Under the pieces are notes generated by a model that saw only the letters and a program-made list of their open reading frames with translations, made no database searches and was not told the DNA's origin. The position numbers and the translations under genes were made by a program. From DASPFV01 sp035620975 (GTDB lineage Bacteria > Acidobacteriota > Vicinamibacteria > Vicinamibacterales > 2-12-FULL-66-21): 60,446 nt of DNA. Below are positions 1 through 7,039 of this stretch, piece by piece. The stretch spans positions 1 through 60,446 of the forward strand of contig DASPFV010000054.1 of assembly GCA_035620975.1 (NCBI GenBank), read 5' to 3'. Within the stretch, counting starts at the first letter, position 1. Each line of letters starts with the position of its first letter.

Positions 1-2476
1 TGGCAGCGAACGCGTACCCGCCGGCTGCCCCCGAGGCGATTCCGATCGCCACGATCGACGTCCCCTCGAACAGTACACGCATGAGCAGACGCCGCGGTGA
101 GGAGCCCACGGCCAGCCGCACGCCGAACTCCCGGGTGCGGGCGTTCACGCCAAACGCGAGGACCCCCGCCACGCCCACCACCGCGATGAGCAGCGCGACC
201 CCGGCGAACCCGGTGAACACGAATGCATTCAGGCGATCGGGGGCCAGCACGGCCGCGCGCACGTCTTCGAGCGTGGCCGCGCGCTCGACCGGCTGGTTCG
301 GCGAGATCTCGCGGATGATCCTGGTGACGGCAGGGACCAGCGCGTAGGGGTCGCCCTCCGCATGCACGAACAACCGGCTCGCGAAGCCCATCTGCGAGAT
401 GGGGTGATAGACCGTGAGCGCCGGCCGCGCCACGACGCTCTCGTCGTCCGCGTCGGCCACGATGCCGACGATGCGGCGGGCGATCGGCTTTCCGAGGACC
501 GGGTCGGTCCACCACATCGTGCGATGCAACGCCTCGCCGCCGGGAAACAGGCGCTGTGCGAGGCTCTGGCTGACGATCACGACAGGGCCGCTGTCGCCGC
601 GATCCCCGTCGGTGAAATCGCGTCCGGCAAGCAGCGGGATCCCGACCACCGAGAAGAACCCGGGTGCGACCAGTCGCAGACGCCCGCGCGGGTTCTCTTC
701 GCCGTTCGCGGGCGTGTAGCCCTCGACTCGAAATGGAAAGCCCGGCCCCCAGTCGGCGCCGGCATCGCGCCACGGGACGAAGCTCCCGGCCGCGACGCCC
801 TTCACGCCTCGCTGCTGGCGGATGCGGCGTGTGGCCTCCTGAACGAACTCGACCACCGGTGCGCCTCCGACGCCCGTGGCCGAAGGAGGGACGTCGACGG
901 CCAGCACCTGCCGCATGTTGTAGCCGGTGTGCGCCGTCTGAACGGCGATGAGCGCTGCCAGGAGCGTGGCTGCGCCCGCGAGGAGCACGAACGAGAACGC
1001 GATCTGCGTCATCGCGAACAGCCGCAGCCGCCGGTTGGTGCCCGGCGTCACGCGCACGCTGCCGTTTGCCAGGCCGAACCCGGTCGGCGCGTGCGCAGAA
1101 GGCAGCCGCGGAACGTAAGCCAGCAGCACGGCAGCGGCGATGGCCAGGCCGGCGCCCACCCACAGCAGGCCCGCATCGACTCTGACCTCGAGCGCACGGA
1201 CCGAAAATCTCGCGGCGACGTCCGCGACGAGGCTGACCATCGGACGGGCAAGCGCCACGCCCAGCAACGCACCGGCGCCACAGAGGACCAGGCTCTCGGC
1301 CAGCAGCGTGCGCCGGAGCGCGCCGGGGCCGGCGCCGAGCGCGGCACGGACGGCCAGCTCTCCCTCCCGCCGTACGGAACGCGCCAGGATCAGGTTGGCC
1401 ACGTTCGAGCAGGCAATGACGAACACGATTGCCGCCGCGCCGAACAGCACGAGCAGGATGGTCCGGGCGGGCGCGGTGATCTGCTCGCGGAGCAGCTTCA
1501 CGCGGAGCTGGACGTTCCCCCGGGTCGAGTAGGCCTCGGGGTGCGCCTGCATCATCGCCGCGTGCGCCGCAACCAGCTCGACGCGTGCAGCCTCGAGCGT
1601 CGCTCCCGGCGCGAGACGGCCGAAGAGCTCCGTCATCCGGTGCGTGCGCTGCGTGACCATCAACGCTCCCAGGTGATGGGGACTCGTGACCACGTTGGCG
1701 ATGATCTCCGTGTCGGCGGGATAGGGCACGGACGGTTCGAGGACGCCGACCACGGTGGCGCTGCGCGCACCGAGACGAATGGTCCTGCCGACGACGGACG
1801 GGTCGCTGTCGAGCGCGGTCGTCCAGAAACGGTGAGTGAGGACCGCCGCGCCCGCCGCCTCGGGCCCGTCGTCGCCCACGTCGAGCAGGCGGCCGAGCAC
1901 GGGGCGGAGGCCCATGACCTGGAAGAACGACCCGTTCACGACTCCGGCCTGCACGACGCGCGGCTCGCCCATGCCCACCAGCGTGAACTGGACCGTGGAG
2001 AAGTCGCCGAAGGTGCCGATGGTCGGGGTGCGCGAGGTGATGTCGCGGATCTCCGGCACCGAGAAGGTCATGTTCTCGTGGCCGAGCCCCGGTGCGCTCT
2101 GGCGTATGTAGATCAGGCGATCTTCGTCGTCGTTGACGAGCGGGCGCAGCAGGACGCCGCGGACGACGCTGAAGATCGCCGCGTTGGCGCCGATGCCGAG
2201 CGCAAGCGTGACCACGACCGTGGCCGCCAGGCCCCGGGCGTGCAGGAGGGAGCGCAGCCCGATTCGGATGTCCTGAGCGAGCGCCTCCAGTCCGTCGAGG
2301 AATCGGCCGCGCCAGACGCGCCGCATGGCATCGCGGGTGGCCGGGATGTAGCCGAACTCGCGCAGCGCGGCCAACCGGGCCGCTTCGGGATCCTCGCCGC
2401 ACTCGACACGTTCTCTGACGCTGAGCGCCAGGTGTCCGCGGATCTCCTCTTCGATCTCGCGATCGTCGGGGCGCAT
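1..2476 (-). CDS. ADOP-family (MacB/FtsX-like) ABC transporter permease, 3' end cut by window edge
   Basis: This is a large permease read leftward, open from ATG 2476 to base 1, with about 825 residues visible. It starts with the short cytoplasmic prefix typical of acidobacterial duplicated orphan permeases (MRPDDREIEEEIRGHLALS, then a conserved ALREFG). A first membrane segment (about residues 55-80) and a MacB-like periplasmic core follow, with motifs such as FFQVMGLRPVLGR and VVGVLEPS. The first FtsX helix set contains IACSNVANLILAR and REGELAVRAALGAG. A second periplasmic/FtsX copy ends in EFGVRLAVGS near the edge. Only the last few helices should be missing. Such permeases usually lack a dedicated ATPase gene next door, and none is visible here. 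Their substrates are mostly unknown; export of peptides or toxic compounds is only a family-level guess. The PadR gene lies 4 nt upstream, so the two are co-transcribed. Confidence 0.9.
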   Translation of the reverse strand, partial: MRPDDREIEEEIRGHLALSVRERVECGEDPEAARLAALREFGYIPATRDAMRRVWRGRFLDGLEALAQDIRIGLRSLLHARGLAATVVVTLALGIGANAAIFSVVRGVLLRPLVNDDEDRLIYIRQSAPGLGHENMTFSVPEIRDITSRTPTIGTFGDFSTVQFTLVGMGEPRVVQAGVVNGSFFQVMGLRPVLGRLLDVGDDGPEAAGAAVLTHRFWTTALDSDPSVVGRTIRLGARSATVVGVLEPSVPYPADTEIIANVVTSPHHLGALMVTQRTHRMTELFGRLAPGATLEAARVELVAAHAAMMQAHPEAYSTRGNVQLRVKLLREQITAPARTILLVLFGAAAIVFVIACSNVANLILARSVRREGELAVRAALGAGPGALRRTLLAESLVLCGAGALLGVALARPMVSLVADVAARFSVRALEVRVDAGLLWVGAGLAIAAAVLLAYVPRLPSAHAPTGFGLANGSVRVTPGTNRRLRLFAMTQIAFSFVLLAGAATLLAALIAVQTAHTGYNMRQVLAVDVPPSATGVGGAPVVEFVQEATRRIRQQRGVKGVAAGSFVPWRDAGADWGPGFPFRVEGYTPANGEENPRGRLRLVAPGFFSVVGIPLLAGRDFTDGDRGDSGPVVIVSQSLAQRLFPGGEALHRTMWWTDPVLGKPIARRIVGIVADADDESVVARPALTVYHPISQMGFASRLFVHAEGDPYALVPAVTRIIREISPNQPVERAATLEDVRAAVLAPDRLNAFVFTGFAGVALLIAVVGVAGVLAFGVNARTREFGVRLAVGSSPRRLLMRVLFEGTSIVAIGIASGAAGGYAFAA

Positions 2477-2480
2477 CCGC

Positions 2481-2840
2481 CTACTCCTTGGGGGCCGGCG
2501 CCGGGTTCATGATCCGGCCGATCGCGTTCACCAGCTGGGACCAGCGATCCTGCTCGCGGACCAGCTGAGCCTTGCCTGCGGCGGTGAGCCGGTAGTACTT
2601 CGCGCGCTGGTTCGCCTCGCTGATCGCCCACTCGGACCTCAGCCAGCCCCGTTTCTCGAGGCGATGCAGCGCCGGATAGAGCGAGCCAGTCTCGACCCTG
2701 AGCAGATCGTCGGTCTTCGCGCTGATGACCTGGCCGATGCCGTGCCCGTGCTGGGGACCCCACTGGAGCGTCCGCAGGATGAGCATGTCGAGGGTACCCT
2801 GGAGGAGCTCGAGGCGCGGGTCGTCGGGCGTCTTGGGCAT
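2481..2840 (-). CDS. PadR family transcriptional regulator
   Basis: This 119-residue winged-helix protein matches the compact acidobacterial PadR type. Residues 8-20 (LELLQGTLDMLIL) form the first helix. GHGIGQVI and LLRVETGSLYPALHRL form the recognition region, RGWLRSEW the wing, and KYYRLTAAGK the final strand, followed by a short C-terminal helix. PadR proteins are dimeric repressors that often control a transporter gene beside them. Here the permease starts 4 nt after the PadR stop, so the pair forms an operon. A perfect palindrome (GTAGACAGTCTAC) lies 4 nt before the start codon and overlaps a TAGACT -10-like hexamer, which implies autorepression. There is no Shine-Dalgarno sequence and the start may be leaderless. 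The effector cannot be told from sequence. Confidence 0.93.
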   Translation of the reverse strand: MPKTPDDPRLELLQGTLDMLILRTLQWGPQHGHGIGQVISAKTDDLLRVETGSLYPALHRLEKRGWLRSEWAISEANQRAKYYRLTAAGKAQLVREQDRWSQLVNAIGRIMNPAPAPKE

Positions 2841-2844
2841 GGTG

Positions 2845-2857
2845 GTAGACAGTCTAC
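2845..2857. promoter_or_regulatory. Palindromic operator overlapping the padR -10 region
   Basis: GTAGAC-A-GTCTAC is a perfect 6-bp inverted repeat around one central base. It sits 4 nt upstream of the PadR start and contains the minus-strand -10-like hexamer TAGACT (2851-2856). Position and symmetry fit autorepression by the PadR dimer. The link to PadR is an inference. Confidence 0.55.
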
Positions 2858-3005
2858 GGCCTTTGGACGGAGATGGTCCAGGAGTTGTTCCTGCGCGCCA
2901 TTCCGGCCCGTTGAGCCGGCGGGTCTGCGGGCGGTAAGCTGCCGTCGACGTCGCTGGGCGGCGAGCCTGTGCCGGCTCGCCCCGGGCGTACCGGTGGTGG
3001 CTCTG

Positions 3006-3497
3006 ATGAGTTCAGGTGAGACCGTGAACGCGAGACCGGCGGACGAGCGCGAGATCGATCACCTCGCACGCGTGTGGTTCGACGGCTGGCACGAGTCGCA
3101 CGGCCCGATCGTGCCGGCGGCCCTCACGCGGCTCCGGACGCTGCGGAATTTCCGGGACAGACTGGAGGCGGCGCTGCCCGACATCCGGGTGGTGGGTCCG
3201 CCCGGGTCGCCAGTCGGGTTCTGCATCGTGCGAGGCGATGAGCTCTACCAGCTTTTCGTCTCCGCTGAATCGCGCGGCTCGGGAGCCGCTGCTGCATTGA
3301 TGGCCGATGCCGAGGCCCGGCTCGCGGCCGGCGGCGTCAGGCGGGCATGGCTCGCCTGCGCGATTGGCAACGTCCGCGCCGCCCGGTTCTACGAGAAGTG
3401 CGGTTGGCAGCTGGCGGGCACGATGGTGAACCAGGCGGAGACGGCGGAAGGCACGTTCCCGCTCGAGGCCTGGCGATACGAGAAGTCGCTGGGCTGA
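3006..3497 (+). CDS. GNAT family N-acetyltransferase
   Basis: This 163-residue GNAT-fold enzyme would transfer an acetyl group from acetyl-CoA to an amine on an unknown acceptor. Strand 4 is DELYQLFVSAESRGSG, and the acetyl-CoA pyrophosphate loop is the R/Q-x-x-G-x-A-like SRGSGAAAAL. The C-terminal part has AWLACAIGNVRAARFYEKCGW, where Asn and the Tyr of FYEKCGW are typical of the family. The frame stays open far upstream, but the GNAT similarity begins at residues RPADEREIDHLARVWFDGW just after ATG 3006, so that start was chosen. It is single and convergent with the next acetyltransferase. The annotation is secure at family level only. Confidence 0.85.
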   Translation: MSSGETVNARPADEREIDHLARVWFDGWHESHGPIVPAALTRLRTLRNFRDRLEAALPDIRVVGPPGSPVGFCIVRGDELYQLFVSAESRGSGAAAALMADAEARLAAGGVRRAWLACAIGNVRAARFYEKCGWQLAGTMVNQAETAEGTFPLEAWRYEKSLG

Positions 3498-3610
3498 CAT
3501 GGTCGAACGCCCCTCGAACCCGTGCGCGGCCATGCGCTGATCCCCTGCTGTCGACATCGAGCTCTCCGTGGTCCGCGCGACGCCATCGGCGAGTGGGGCT
3601 GGCATCCCGC

Positions 3611-4471
3611 TCACCCGAACTCCGGCCCGGTGATCGCAAACACCTGCGACGGCTGCCCGGGTGCCGTCAGCGCCCCGCGATACATCCGGAGGAAGGGGCG
3701 CTCGATCGCGAACCCGAGCTGCGCGAGTCGATCGCGCAGCGCATGCTGGCCGTCCGGGACGTCGATGAAAAAAGCGCGTCCGGGGTGTGCGGCGAGGCAC
3801 GCCTCGAGCAGCCTGACGCCGGAGGCGGCGGAGCGGGCGACGAGCGGTCCGAGTTGCTCGCGCACATGCCCGTGCCTGCCGAGGAGATAGCCATCGAGCC
3901 GTCCATCGCGGCGGACCGCCCACGCGTACTCCGGCGCGTCGCTCGCGAGCCGCTCCAGGAGGGTGGCCCGCGAGGCACCAAACGCGCGAACGTCCATCTC
4001 GAGCATCGCCGGCCAATCGCTGCCCTCGAGAGGTGCTACGTCTGTCGTCTGCGGTGCAGGCGTCGTCGTCCGGGCGTCGCTGAACCAGCGGGCCAGGCCG
4101 TACTCGCCGGCGAACCCAAGCTTGCGGTAGAACACCTCTCCGGCCGGCGTGGCATCCAGGCGCGCCGCCGAGCCGGGCGGCACCAGGTCGAGGCCGCGTT
4201 CGAGCAGCAGGGTGCCGACGCCTCGTCCGCGCGCAGCCGGTTCCACGAGCACCATTGCGATCCATGCGAACGGACCGTACGGCAGCGTCGCCACTGTCCC
4301 GATCACCACGCCGCGCTCCACAGCGACGAGTGCGCCGCGAGGAGCGGCCGCGAGGAAGTGGCGCCAGTCGCGATCGGTCTGGTTCCAGCGGCTGGCACGG
4401 CACAGAGCCAGCCCCGCCGGGATGTCGGCCGTCGTCATCGGCCGAATCGACACTTCAAGAGGTGCAGCCAT
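3611..4471 (-). CDS. GNAT family N-acetyltransferase with C-terminal GNAT-like domain
   Basis: This 286-residue protein has two halves. The N-terminal GNAT domain starts at SIRPMTTADIPAGLALCRAS, carries the acetyl-CoA loop VEPAARGRGVGTLLLERGL, and ends at FYRKLGFAGEYGLARWF. A second acetyltransferase-like module follows (about residues 150-286, with GYLLGRHGHVREQLGPLVA and FIDVPDG). This matches the YitH/HolE-like architecture (Acetyltransf_1 plus Acetyltransf_18). Length is normal for that family; the substrate is unknown. ATG is available at 4552, 4498, 4483 and 4471. I prefer 4471 because TATCAT ends 10 nt before it, the same leaderless-type spacing seen at other genes here, and because the extra N-terminus is not domain-like. 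Confidence 0.85.
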   Translation of the reverse strand: MAAPLEVSIRPMTTADIPAGLALCRASRWNQTDRDWRHFLAAAPRGALVAVERGVVIGTVATLPYGPFAWIAMVLVEPAARGRGVGTLLLERGLDLVPPGSAARLDATPAGEVFYRKLGFAGEYGLARWFSDARTTTPAPQTTDVAPLEGSDWPAMLEMDVRAFGASRATLLERLASDAPEYAWAVRRDGRLDGYLLGRHGHVREQLGPLVARSAASGVRLLEACLAAHPGRAFFIDVPDGQHALRDRLAQLGFAIERPFLRMYRGALTAPGQPSQVFAITGPEFG

Positions 4472-4571
4472 GCGCCAGGCCATGATATGCGCCGACATCG
4501 AGGGTTCGATCGCGGTCGGCGGAATCGAACGTGGGGGGGCCGCTTCCGACATGGACTGAGGCGGCTTCGAC

Positions 4572-4600
4572 GCGTGACTCGGGGGATGCGTGACTCGGGG
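4572..4600 (+). repeat. Tandem 13-bp direct repeats upstream of a -35 box
   Basis: GCGTGACTCGGGG occurs twice with a 16-bp period (4572-4584 and 4588-4600), ending 2 bp before a TTGACA -35 box. This layout resembles an activator binding site or iteron-type operator. The protein that binds it is unknown. Confidence 0.6.
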
Positions 4601-4602
4601 TA

Positions 4603-4631
4603 TTGACAGGGGTGACGGCTGGATCTAGGCT
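4603..4631 (+). promoter_or_regulatory. Sigma70-like promoter for the epimerase/aldolase/amidohydrolase operon
   Basis: TTGACA (4603-4608), a 17-bp spacer and TAGGCT (4626-4631) form a near-consensus promoter. The predicted start is near 4638. The next plausible gene is the epimerase at 4871, giving a leader of about 230 nt. Confidence 0.6.
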
Positions 4632-4870
4632 CGCCAGCGCCGTTTTCGGACTCCCGCTCAACATGGTTGGGTCCCACCGTTGGGTCCTATGTACAGTCGC
4701 TCCTTACCCGATTCAGCCGCCTTTTCCGTCGTGCTCGGTCTGTCGCCGCTAGCCCACTTGCAACCGAACGCCGGCATCCGACCGAACTTCGCGGCTGCAG
4801 GGCCAGACCCGCGGGCACCCGTGGAAGTGAGCATGTACGACTCCACTTGCTCAGGCGCCCCCGCGGGTCC

Positions 4871-5920
4871 ATGACCAATCACGGCCGGGACCTCCCGCCT
4901 GTGATCCGCGACATCGAGCAGCTCGATGAGCTGCTGAGCGAGCCTTCCCCCGCCGCCGTCGCTGCCGTCCGCGGGCTCGGCGGTGATCTGATCGTGCTCG
5001 GCGTCGCTGGAAAAATGGGCCCGACCCTCGCCCGGATGGCGCGGCGCGCGCTCGATGCCGCCGGGGTATCCGGCCGCGTCATCGGCGTCTCGCGGTTCGC
5101 GTCCCCCGCGCAGCAGGCGCGGCTCGAGCGGCACGGCATCGAGACGATTCGCTGCGACCTGCTCGACGAGGACGCCGTCGCGCGTCTGCCCGACGTGCCG
5201 AACGTCGTCTTCCTGGCGGGCCGGAAGTTCGGATCCACGGGGGACGAGGCGCTGACGTGGGCCATGAACGCGCACGTCCCCGGCCTCGTCTGCCGCCGCT
5301 ACCGCACCAGCCGCATCGTCGCGTTCTCGAGCGGCAACGTGTACGGGCTCACGGCCGCCGGCCGCGGCGGTTCACGCGAAGAGGACCCGCCGAATCCGGT
5401 GGGCGAGTACGCGATGAGCGTGCTTGGCCGGGAGCGCCTGTTCGAGCACTTCAGCCGCGCGCAGGGCACGCCGGCGGCCATTCTCCGCCTCAACTACGCC
5501 GCCGAGCTTCGCTACGGGATCCTCGCCGACCTCGCCGGCCGCGTTCTCCGGCGCGAGCCGGTCGATCTCGCGATGGGCTACTTCAACGTGATCTGGCAGG
5601 GCGACGCGAACGCGATGGCGCTCGCGGCGCTGGCGCACGCTTCCTCGCCGGCGCTGATCGTGAACGTGGCCGGACCGGAGGAGCTGAGCGTTCGAGCGAC
5701 GTGCCTGGAGCTGGCCCGGCGCCTGGAGGTCGGCGTCTCCTTCACGGGCGTCGAGGCTCCCGATGCGCTTCTCAGCAACGGCGAGCGGGGATGGACGCTG
5801 CTCGGGACGCCGCGCGTCGACGCCGCGCACCTGCTGGCGTGGACGGCGGCCTGGGTCCGCGGTGGCGGGGAGAGCCTCGGCAAGCCGACTCATTTCGAAT
5901 CGCGCACCGGACATTTCTGA
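4871..5920 (+). CDS. NAD(P)-dependent epimerase/dehydratase-like oxidoreductase (extended SDR fold)
   Basis: This 349-residue protein has a Rossmann-fold nucleotide site, GVAGKMGPTLARMARRA (about residues 45-60), in the G-x-x-G-x-x-G pattern of extended SDRs such as sugar epimerases. The strand NVVFLAGRK and the catalytic-Ser-like IVAFSSGNVYG also fit. The usual Tyr-x-x-x-Lys pair is altered: the protein has GEYAMSVLGRE, with Val where Lys is expected. The N-terminus (about 30 residues before the Rossmann motif) is longer than in simple epimerases. The next gene follows after a 48-nt gap carrying a hairpin. The operon partners suggest handling of a sugar acid or related ketoacid. Start ATG 4871 was chosen because upstream sequence lacks protein character. 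Confidence 0.8.
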   Translation: MTNHGRDLPPVIRDIEQLDELLSEPSPAAVAAVRGLGGDLIVLGVAGKMGPTLARMARRALDAAGVSGRVIGVSRFASPAQQARLERHGIETIRCDLLDEDAVARLPDVPNVVFLAGRKFGSTGDEALTWAMNAHVPGLVCRRYRTSRIVAFSSGNVYGLTAAGRGGSREEDPPNPVGEYAMSVLGRERLFEHFSRAQGTPAAILRLNYAAELRYGILADLAGRVLRREPVDLAMGYFNVIWQGDANAMALAALAHASSPALIVNVAGPEELSVRATCLELARRLEVGVSFTGVEAPDALLSNGERGWTLLGTPRVDAAHLLAWTAAWVRGGGESLGKPTHFESRTGHF

Positions 5921-5946
5921 GAGGCTGCTTTCGCAGCCTGTCAGAA
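5915..5946 (+). terminator. Intercistronic hairpin overlapping the epimerase stop codon
   Basis: Two 14-nt arms (5915-5928 and 5933-5946) pair with a single mismatch around the loop TTTC. The left arm contains the TGA stop. No U-tract follows, so it may be an mRNA-stabilising or attenuating hairpin rather than a full terminator. Confidence 0.5.
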
Positions 5947-5968
5947 TGGGAGCGAGGGACGCGAACAG

Positions 5969-7039
5969 GTGGACAGTGACCTTCGCCAGGCGCTGCAGGC
6001 GGGGCGGGTCATCCCCGCGCACCCGCTGGCGCTCGATGCCAACGGCCGGTTCGACGAGCGCCGCCAGCGTACGCTCACGCGCTACTATGCGGCGGCAGGC
6101 GCCGGCGGTCTGGCGGTCGGCGTGCACACGACCCAGTTCGCGATCCGCCACCCGTCGGTCGGCCTCTTCGAACCGCTGCTGTCGCTCACACGCGAGGAGA
6201 TGGACCGAGCCGACGCTCGCTCGGGCACACGGCTGATCCGCATCGGCGGCATCTGCGGCAGGACCGATCAGGCGCTGGCCGAGGCCGACCTCCTCGCCCG
6301 CCTCGGCTATCATGCCGGGCTGCTCAGCCTGGCGGCGCTCGCCGATGAGGACGATACGGCGTTGATTGCGCATTGCGACGCGGTGGCCGCCCGGCTGCCG
6401 CTCGTCGGCTTCTATCTTCAGCCATCGGTCGGCGGCCGTATCCTGTCCTACGATTTCTGGCGCCGCTTCGCGGAGATCCCGGCCGTCGTCGCCGTCAAGA
6501 TCGCTCCGTTCGACCGCTACCGGACGCTCGACGTCGTCCGCGCCGTCATCGACGCCGGCCGTGACGACATCGCGCTCTACACGGGGAACGACGATTCGAT
6601 CGTGAGCGACCTGGTCACGCCGTTCCGGTTCACCCGCCGTGACTCGCACCCCGATGGGGTCGTCGTCGAGCGCCACATCGTCGGCGGCCTGCTGGGTCAC
6701 TGGGCCGTGTGGACGCGAAGCGCCGTGCGGTTGCTCGGTCGGTGCCAGGCGGCGGCGCGGGCGGGTGAGATCCCGGTCGGCCTCCTGCGGGAGGGTGCGG
6801 AGATCACGGACGCCAACGCGGCGTTCTTCGACGCCGCCCATGGCTTCGCCGGGTGCGTCGCCGGGATTCAGGAGATGCTGCGGCGCCAGGGTCTCCTGGC
6901 GAGCGCGCGATGCCTCGATCCCGACGAGAAGCTGAGCCCCGGCCAGGCTGCCGAGATCGTTCGCGTGTGCCGGGCCTATCCGCATCTGTCGGACGACGAG
7001 TTCGTTGCGGCGGGCCTGCAGGAGTGGATGTCGTGCTGA
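5969..7039 (+). CDS. Dihydrodipicolinate synthase (DapA/NAL) family protein
   Basis: This 356-residue TIM-barrel class I aldolase-like enzyme is longer than the usual 290-300. The Schiff-base lysine lies in VVAVKIAPFDRYRT (about residue 177), and GFYLQPSVGG supplies the strand that normally carries the catalytic Tyr. The G-T-T-G-E substrate motif of DapA is replaced by GVHTTQF (about residues 50-57), so this is unlikely to be lysine-pathway DapA. A pyruvate-type aldolase or dehydratase acting on a sugar acid is more likely. The extra C-terminal 60 residues (LDPDEKLSPGQAAEIVRVC) are typical of this subfamily. Start is GTG 5969; no ATG fits before the barrel. Its stop overlaps the next gene's start, so translation is coupled. 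Confidence 0.85.
   Translation: MDSDLRQALQAGRVIPAHPLALDANGRFDERRQRTLTRYYAAAGAGGLAVGVHTTQFAIRHPSVGLFEPLLSLTREEMDRADARSGTRLIRIGGICGRTDQALAEADLLARLGYHAGLLSLAALADEDDTALIAHCDAVAARLPLVGFYLQPSVGGRILSYDFWRRFAEIPAVVAVKIAPFDRYRTLDVVRAVIDAGRDDIALYTGNDDSIVSDLVTPFRFTRRDSHPDGVVVERHIVGGLLGHWAVWTRSAVRLLGRCQAAARAGEIPVGLLREGAEITDANAAFFDAAHGFAGCVAGIQEMLRRQGLLASARCLDPDEKLSPGQAAEIVRVCRAYPHLSDDEFVAAGLQEWMSC

Larger units (their letters stand above)
4472..4870. other. Intergenic regulatory region between GNAT gene and epimerase operon
   Basis: No convincing gene lies in this 399-nt stretch. It holds a 13-bp direct repeat (4572-4584 and 4588-4600), a sigma70-like promoter (4603-4631), and a second pair of short direct repeats (TTGGGTCC at 4667-4674 and 4680-4687). 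A 29-codon frame (ATG 4663 to stop 4752) has no ribosome binding site. The epimerase frame is open back to TTG 4667, but similarity starts only after ATG 4871. The region therefore looks like a long leader of about 230 nt. Confidence 0.6.

Noticed and set aside
362..2512. A 716-codon plus-strand frame
   Set aside because: It lies antisense to the ADOP permease, which has clear family motifs along its whole length. The frame is Arg/His/Asp-rich and has no domain; it is a shadow of high GC.
4663..4752. 29-codon frame inside the 4.6 kb leader as a leader peptide
   Set aside because: There is no ribosome binding site, no run of a regulatory amino acid and no terminator/antiterminator pair. It is mentioned only as part of the leader.
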